Positions 57,293 through 64,000 of a stretch of DNA of 64,000 nt are shown here, piece by piece. The stretch spans positions 68,186,700 through 68,250,699 of the forward strand of contig NC_051070.1 of the NCBI RefSeq assembly GCF_004664715.2. Reading direction: 5' to 3'. The DNA comes from Peromyscus leucopus (taxonomy: Eukaryota; Chordata; Mammalia; Rodentia; Cricetidae). The notes beneath the pieces are model-generated. The model made no database searches, was not told the origin of the DNA, and saw only the letters and a list, made by a program, of their open reading frames with translations. Position 1 is the stretch's first letter. Each line of letters opens with the position of its first letter. The position numbers and the translations under genes are program-made.

Positions 57293-60200
57293 TCCAGGGC
57301 CTCAAGCTCAGCCAACACCTCCTTGGGCAGATCCTGGTTGACCTGCTCTGTCAGGTAGCTCCTAACATCACGAACCTCCTGTTCCCAGAAGTCCTTGGGG
57401 ATGGAGAACAGCTGCATGGTGTCTATTGCCTTGAGGCCACTGAGATCCAGGGCTCCTTCCTTTGGTACTAGCCCAATGGGAGTCTCCTGGGCACTGTCTT
57501 CTCCTTCTAACCGCCTGCAGATCCAGTCTAGCACACGAGCATTCTCCCCAAAACCTGGCCACAGGAAGCGGCCTGCCTCATCTCGCCGGAACCAGTTGAC
57601 ATGGAAGATGCGAGGCAGCCGGGCTCCTCTGTGTCCCTCCATGCTCAGCCAGTGTTGGAGGTAGTGTCCGAAGTTGTAGCCGAAAAAAGGCCGCATGGCA
57701 AAGGGATCGTGCATAATGATCTTTCCTAAGGCAGAAAGGGGGAGGGTAGGTAAGGAATCTTCCTTTCTGGGGAAGGGAAGGGGACCCCGTGTCCAGCTGG
57801 CAGAGGCTGGGTAAAAGATCACAGTTCTGAAATCTTCAGGGAAAGTGAAGAGAAGGGATGGGAGAAAGGGAGTCAAGGTGGGACCAGAGTGGGGGCCAGG
57901 ACAGGGGACAATGGAGGGTGTGAATTCACCTTTGTGTTCGGCAGCTGCCGTGGACTCAGAGCGCATGGAGCTGCCTACAAACACCCCGTGACGCCAGCTG
58001 AAGGCCTCGTACACCAGCGGTACCCCTGGAACACCAATGAGCAGGTTTACAGGCAACCCCTTTCTTCCAGTTTCAGACCCACACCTCCTCCTGCACACTT
58101 TGCATTCATCAAGGGAGGAGACAGACAGCAGCAGCAGCTGGAGGTCCAGAGTGAGGGGTCCTGTGAGTTTTCAGTACGGGAAGGTTGGCGCTTGACTGCA
58201 GAGCTGGACCTTTTTACTACAAAGAAACAGAGCCCACATGCTGTTTACCTTTGGGCCTGCGGCCTCCAAAGACGATGGCATCAATAGGGACACCCTCTGG
58301 TGCTTCCCAGGCTGGGTCCATGATGGGACACTGGCGAGCCGGGACGCAAAAGCGTGAATTCGGATGTGCACAGGGTTCTGTGTCACCTGGCAGAGAACGC
58401 AAATGCCATCGTTTCCAAAGTCATGTCATTGTCAACATGGACATACGTGAGCACACACAGCGATACATTTTTTTTCCTCTTAGTTTTTCTTCCTTTCATG
58501 ATGTTGAGGCTTAACCCGGGGTCCTAGGCAAGTCCTCTACCACTGAGGTCCATCTCCAGCCCTTGCAAGGTTTCCTTTGGTTTCCTCAGCTACTTACAAC
58601 CTTGTGCGGTAAGGAAGAAGGAATCCAGGACATCTTCCCACAAAGATCAGGCTATTTATCAATCGATAATGGTGCTATGGATAATAGACAAGAGTGAGAG
58701 AGGAATTGGGATCTCACGGGGCACTTTGGGTCCTTGGCATTGACCAAGACCTAAGGAAGCAGAATTAGATATTGGCATGTAGTTACGATAATTTTCTTCC
58801 CAGAAACTTTATTTACAGGATTATTATTTCCCTAACTAATTTTCCCGAGCCTAAAGCAAAACCAAGAATGTCAGGTCAATGTCTTAAGCAACTGGCTTTT
58901 CATTAACAAACCGGGGAAGACAATCTCCTGAGCTATCAAAATGTAAACAGGAATGGCTTTTATTACACATCCATTTTCTTTTATTGTGATAGGGGTAGGT
59001 GTTGCCATGGCACGCATGTGGAAGTCCTAGGGAGCTAACGCAGGTCATCAGACCTCCGTGCTAAGCATTTCAACACGCCGAATCATCCTACTAGCCCAGT
59101 GATGGATTTTAAAGCTAGCGTTACTTTGGTTATTCCTGTGGGCCTGCCCAGACCCCGACGGAGTGGTAGGTCGGGGCATGAACTCAGTCAGGGACATAAC
59201 CTGAGGAGCCCAGAGCACCTGGCACCTTCCGGTGTATTGGAGAGAAGCTAGGAACCAAGTCAGTGGCCCATGGGTGAGCACCGCTGGGGGACCATACAGG
59301 CCCAGTGCTTTCTCCATTGGGGGATGATGGCCAGGCTGCAAGTAGGGGTGAGGGAGCCATGGGTCAACAAGTCTGTCCCTGCCACCTCCCGGCCTAGGCC
59401 CCTAGTTCAGGGTGTTTATGGTTCTGGGAACTAAAGACGGGCATGTGACTCTCCAGTTATATCAGTGAATTCAGAGTTGATGAAAGGGTTGGGAAACTGG
59501 CCTGTAGGGAAGATTATTGTTTTTGGATTTCTCAGGTGGGCAGGGAGACTGAGGGGGCCTTAATGATGGTGTTAGAGAAAATAAAGGCTGGTCTTGTTTG
59601 GAGGCTGACTGCTAGGCCGTCTGGAAGGCTCACGTTCGGCCTTCAGTGACCACAAGCCCTTCCTCTGCTGTGCCCTCTCTTCCTGTAACTGCAGAAGGCA
59701 GTAAAAGCGATGGGTGGGAGTGCAAGGTGTGGGGAGGGATGGGTCTCTGAGGCATCGCAGCAAGGACAGGGTCAGGAAGTCAGCCTCCAAGAAGGTGTCA
59801 AGTGTTAGCCTGAGTTCATGTAGAGGATTACAGCGAAGGATGGAAGGGTAGGGTAACTTCAGACACTGGTAGAAGCAGGGGAACGCAGGAGCCAAGTGGC
59901 AAAGGAGACAGGCTTCCGTCTCTCCAAATAGGTCACATGTTACCGGCCCAATTCCTTCTCTAACAGTTTTCCAAATAGTTCTTCCCCCACAATCCCAGCT
60001 TATATTTACTATTGACAAATGCTATGTATTTGATAGTATGTTAAACTCCTTTTATGTACTACTTAATCCTCCCATAATCTTAACAGGTAAGTACTATGAT
60101 AAAACCCATTCAGTTGGTGGGAAAAACTGTTGAAAACTTGAGGGAAGTTAAGTAATTACCCAGATCTCCAAACAATGATTAATGGACCAGAGACACAAAC

Positions 60201-63200
60201 TGAGATCTTGCCTGGTATTGGAAACTACAAAAGGCTATGGTTGTAGAGGGTTTTCATGATTAAAGTTGCTATGGCTGGAGACTGGCTGCTTTTGCAAAGG
60301 ACACAGGTTCGATTCCCAACACCTACATGGTGGCTCATAACCTTCTGTAATTCCAGTTCCAGGGGATCTGCTGCCCTGTTCACTGCATGCATATGATGTA
60401 AGGCACTTGTAGGCAAAATGCACACCCACATTTAAAAAAAAAAAAAGTGCCGAGCCCTGGGGCCTCTGTCACAATTTCCTCGCCCCACATACCAGGTTTC
60501 CAGGGCTTTCCCAGCCAGGAGGTTACGGTGACCCCAGGTGGAAGAGGCTGGTCAATGCCTTCCCAGTACACACCGCCATCGCTGGTCTCGGCCACATTGG
60601 TGAAAAGAGTGTTACTCTGGATTGTGGCCATGGCATTGGGATTGGTGGTAGCAGAGGTGCCGGGGGCCACCCCAAAGAAGCCGTTCTCAGGGTTGATGGC
60701 CCGGAGCTGACCTGCCAAAAGTGGAAGAAAGGAAAGGCCCTTAGGAAGAGCTGAGCTGTGAGGCTGAAGGAGGTCCTACTCTATCCCCTTTTTTGGGACC
60801 GCAGATCTGATAGAGAAAGGCTTTGTTTCTGGGGTTGCTGGGCTCACTGAAGTATGGGACCGTGCTGGCTGTTAGGAAAAGGGCCCTCACCTTCACTGTC
60901 AAACCTCATCCAGGCGATGTCGTCCCCCACACACTCGACTTTCCAGCCCGGCAAGGCAGGCTGCATCATAGCCAGATTGGTTTTGCCACAGGCACTGGGG
61001 AAGGCGGCCGCCACATAGCGCTTTTTCCCTGCAGGGTTGGTGATCCCCAAAATCTGTGTCGGAGACAAAGAGGACAGAATGAAGTCACCAAAAGTCAGGG
61101 TGTAGTCTGCGTGGATAAGGACAGCAGGCGGGGAAGGGGGTAGGGAGCGGGGAACGGACACTAATGTTTATTCACTAAGCGGGTGTCCCGCCCTTCTCTA
61201 GGGCAAGGGTAGCAGTGTTCAGCAGCCTGGAGCTAACACTTCAGGCTTTCAGGCTCACCGTCCTGGCACCCGGCAGGAAGGAGCAAGGCCGAGGCAGACT
61301 GCCAAGGCTTCCCCAACCACCGCCACCCCGCCCCTGTCCACAGCTGCTCAGTTCCTCACCAGGCCCTCACCAGCATGTGCTCTGCCAGCCAGCCCTCATC
61401 CCTGGCCAGGCGAGAGGCGATGCGCAGGGCAAAGCACTTCTTGCCCAGCAAGGAGTTACCACCATAGCCGCTGCCGAAGGAGACGATCTCCCGCTGGTCT
61501 GGCACGTGGCCAATCAGGGTTTTTTCCGGATTGCATGGCCACTGGCTCACAGGATCCCCTGGAGACAATGGGGTCATAGTGCTGCTGGTAGTGGCATCAG
61601 AAACCAGGGTGTCAGGGACTGGAGGGATCAAGGATTGACCCAAAAGACACTTGGAAGCACGGGCAGTGTCCAGGGGTAGCTAAGCCCCCTTTTCCAGGAC
61701 CCATCAACTCTGTGCCTCTATCAGACATGGAGACGGACTTCTGAATCCTGTGTAAACTGTTCTGCAAACAGTGTTACCAGTCCAGAATGCTTCCCTGGGC
61801 CTTGGGGAGTAATCATTCACATCCACAATTTCTCTGTGGATGGGTAAGATTGGGGCTCCCTCTGAGTGCAAGAAGATCTCAGTGTCCTACTCTAGATAGG
61901 GTAGGTACTCACCATGCCCAGTCAGGGGCTGACCCACTGAATGCAGACACTTGATGAAGTCACCATCTCCCAGGGCCTGAAGTACAGGTGTTCCCAGGCG
62001 GGTCATAATACGCATGCTTGCCACCACATAAGCTGAGTCAGTGAGCTGTACTCCAATGCGGGACAGTGGGGAGCCCACAGGACCCATGCTGAATGGAAGC
62101 ACATACATGGTACGGCCTATGGAGGAAGGTGCCACTTGGATGAGGGGTTCCAAACCCAGCCATAGCTCCAGTACCCCGCTTCTGCGTCCCTGACTTGTTA
62201 CCCTGCATGCATCCTGGGAATCTCTCGTCCACAGCTCGCTGGAACTCATCCGGCGACATCCAGTTGCCCAGCTGCCCACGGGCCCCACCAGCCAGGAGGG
62301 GCACTGTGTCCCGCTGCGAAGGAGTGACAATCACCGTCTTGCTCTCTACCCGTGCCACATCCTTGGGATCTGTGCGAGCCAGCCAGCTGGGGGAGAGAGA
62401 GGGTTGCCAGGAAATGGTTTCTAATAGATTTCGTTTATCTTCAGACTCACTTTGTTTTGGTTATGGTGTTTTTTTTTTTTTTTTTCCAAGACAGGGTCTC
62501 ACCATGTAGCTCTACCAGTCCCGGAGCTCACTATATAGACCAGGCTGGCCTCGAACTCACAGAGATCCGCCTGCCTCTGCCTCCCGAGTGCTGGGATTAA
62601 AGGTGTGCGCCACCATCGCCTGGCGAAACTCACTTTTTGAGTCCAACTTTGGTTCCAGGTCTGTTTGCCTTATGTTTTCTTAGCCAACTACATTTTAGTT
62701 CCTTTAGGCTTTGTCTCGTTAAGAGGTGGTTTCCTCAAGGCCCAGCCTTGGAGCCTCTACCCCTGCTAGAGGTATGTTTCATGAAGTGTTAAATCAAGTG
62801 TGTGTGTTTGGGGGCAGTCGGTCCTTTCACCCCAAAAGCAAGAGCTCCCGTTTGTAAACTTGTATCAACTTTTTCATTTAATGTGAAAGCATTCACTTCC
62901 TAGCCCACTTCCCCTCAAGAAGCTCCCATTCTGGCTCATTCCACTGATATTGTCTAGAAATATCTTTGTCTTGGTGAACCCAAAGAGACCTCAGCCTAAG
63001 TAGCAGCCTTTGTTTTAGGGGCAGCTAGTTTCAAGGCTTACCAGTTCTTATACTTGGGGAGCTTCCGGATGAGACCCTGCTGTTCCAGCAGGGCCAGGGT
63101 GGCAGTGTTCTCAGCCTCAGTGCCATCACAGATGTGGATGCCCTCTGGTTGGCACAGACGGGCACTGCGCTCCACAAAGTCCCGAACTCCAGCTGGCAGC

Positions 63201-63287
63201 TGGCCCAGATCTCCACTGAGCACACGCAGGGTCTGGATGCTACGGCATGGTGACCAGCACCAGGGCCTCAGCCCATGCCAGCTAAGC
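57271..63287 (-). CDS. Pck2: Mitochondrial phosphoenolpyruvate carboxykinase (GTP), 9 exons, first coding exon outside window
   Basis: PEPCK-M converts oxaloacetate and GTP to phosphoenolpyruvate, CO2 and GDP in the mitochondrial matrix. Exons in transcript order: 63042-63287, 62202-62386, 61913-62116, 61371-61558, 60891-61053, 60493-60711, 58249-58386, 57930-58025, 57271-57725. These give 630 aa; about 10 N-terminal residues on exon 1 must lie beyond 64000, which would bring it to the family's 640. Seen: presequence-like [32 protein letters not shown]; substrate-site [16 protein letters not shown]; the PEPCK P-loop with the active-site cysteine, [12 protein letters not shown]; metal-binding [13 protein letters not shown]; and nucleotide-site FWEQEVRD near the end. 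All splice sites are GT-AG and the frame is intact. It ends EERVRRM inside a 34-bp tandem repeat. Confidence 0.97.
58500..58562 (-). repeat. ID-type remnant
   Basis: GTTGAGGCTTAACCCGGGGT ... CTACCACTGAGGTCCATCTC in a Pck2 intron. Confidence 0.6.
58980..59098 (-). repeat. B3-type SINE fragment
   Basis: GGAGCTAACGCAGGTCATCA ... ATCATCCTACTAGCCC in a Pck2 intron. The remaining 59100-60260 of this 2.1-kb intron has no recognised element and no gene that I can support. Confidence 0.6.
60265..60447 (+). repeat. B2 SINE
   Basis: Sense B2 ending in A13, 46 bp before a Pck2 exon. Confidence 0.85.
62469..62624 (-). repeat. B1 SINE
   Basis: Antisense B1 with a T-run head and GACCAGGCTGGCCTCGAACT. Pck2 intron. 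The flanking 62625-63040 is unrecognised. Confidence 0.95.
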
Positions 63288-63909
63288 CTGTAAGAGTCAA
63301 AACAGAGAGGCAACCATCCGGTGACTATCATGGGAGACAGGTTTTGGGGGATGGAGAACAGGAAGCTTGGGCTCTGGAAGGCACTAATAAAGCATATTGC
63401 AGGCACCAGGACAACCGGGTTACATACGGTTGGTATGTGGAATGAGCTCAGACTACCTGCATCTGTGGCCTTTATGAGGTATGTGTCTCCTGGCCAGGAA
63501 AGAGGTGGTCAAATAAACATAAAAGCACACACCTGGCTGTAGAAGCATGCATGCTGATACTGCACGGGTGGTCCATGCCCTGTTTTACTACGTCTGCTGT
63601 AGAAAAAGCAGGTGCCTCGTGGCCCGAGCGTCAAGGAACTGCCCAGATGAGAGCTTCCTAAGGCTATTTTAAAAATCCTCACCAGTGTTCTTTTCAGTCA
63701 CAGTTTTTGTGTTAAAATGTCAGTTATTTTTATCTTTTCCTTGGTGTAAATGTCTCGACAAAGGGTAGTTTTTAGAGCCCTCTTCCAATGCCTGGTTTTC
63801 AGATTAGGATTCTTGCATAAAGACAGTTGATGTTGAGGGTTCAGATAGTGCATTTGTTCACCTGGGTCAACAATGATTGGCTAATTAAGTTTTTGTTATT
63901 TTATTTTGG
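63288..63909. other. Pck2: Pck2 intron 1 (partial); no gene seen
   Basis: Unique sequence upstream of coding exon 2. No exon encoding the expected start was found here, so exon 1 lies beyond the window. Confidence 0.6.
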
Positions 63910-64000
63910 TTTTTTTGAGATAAGGTTTCTCTGTGTAACAGCCCTGGAACTCACTTTGTAGCCCAGGCTGGCCTTGAACTCACAGAGATCCGCCTGCCTC
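63910..64000 (-). repeat. B1 SINE cut by window edge
   Basis: Antisense B1 (TTGAGATAAGGTTTCTCTGT to ACAGAGATCCGCCTGCCTC) running off the end. Confidence 0.9.

Noticed and set aside
59572..60018. 148-codon open frame on the minus strand in a Pck2 intron
   Set aside because: The frame begins at a TTG and contains no ATG. I recognise no domain, and no flanking splice sites support it as an exon. Kept only as a weak possibility.

Overview
This is mammalian nuclear DNA from a rodent. B1 (7SL-derived), B2, B3, ID and B4 SINEs are found throughout. Many B1 copies have the form with the GGAAAGGCGCAAAGCTACAC-type right half, which I associate with cricetid rodents (deer mouse, vole, hamster) rather than house mouse. 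The species call is inference. No prokaryotic, viral or CRISPR-like content was seen.

The window carries the conserved block known from human 14q11-q12, in inverted orientation. From left to right: Irf9 (-; 5' end only), Rnf31/HOIP (-), Psme2/PA28beta (+), Emc9 (+), Psme1/PA28alpha (-), Fitm1 (-), Dcaf11 (-) and Pck2 (-; first coding exon missing). I rebuilt every coding exon by hand from splice sites and frame. All six complete genes are open and intact. Their coding lengths fit the known families: Rnf31 21 exons/1065 aa, Psme2 11 exons/239 aa, Emc9 5 exons/206 aa, Psme1 11 exons/249 aa, Fitm1 2 exons/292 aa, Dcaf11 14 coding exons/545 aa. The nine Pck2 exons present give 630 aa.

Layout: 1-1.1 kb holds Irf9 exon 1 and the first coding exon, with a GAS-like promoter site. 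1.5-13.9 kb is Rnf31. 13.9-14.9 kb is a GC-rich divergent promoter between Rnf31 and Psme2. 14.9-18.7 kb is Psme2 and 20.8-25.25 kb is Emc9. 25.25-28.1 kb is Psme1, which meets Emc9 tail to tail. 30.4-31.7 kb is Fitm1, 37.3-48.3 kb is Dcaf11 with its CpG island, and 57.1-63.3 kb is Pck2. The intergenic stretches (28.3-30.4, 31.7-37.3 and 48.5-57 kb) are mostly SINEs and simple repeats.

Functionally the left half is an interferon and ubiquitin/proteasome neighbourhood. Irf9 is the DNA-binding part of ISGF3, HOIP is the catalytic LUBAC ligase, and PA28alpha and PA28beta together form the heptameric 11S proteasome cap. The two PA28 genes are an inverted duplicate pair with nearly identical exon lengths, and each has an ISRE-type element about 50 bp upstream of its start codon. 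The right half is metabolic: Fitm1 (lipid droplet formation, muscle), Dcaf11 (CRL4 substrate receptor) and Pck2 (mitochondrial PEPCK). I found no wholly new system. The best unusual items are a 34-bp triplication that runs through the Pck2 stop codon, a GC-AG intron in Psme1, the mirrored ISREs, a two-codon uORF at Dcaf11, and several recent SINE insertions with intact target-site duplications.
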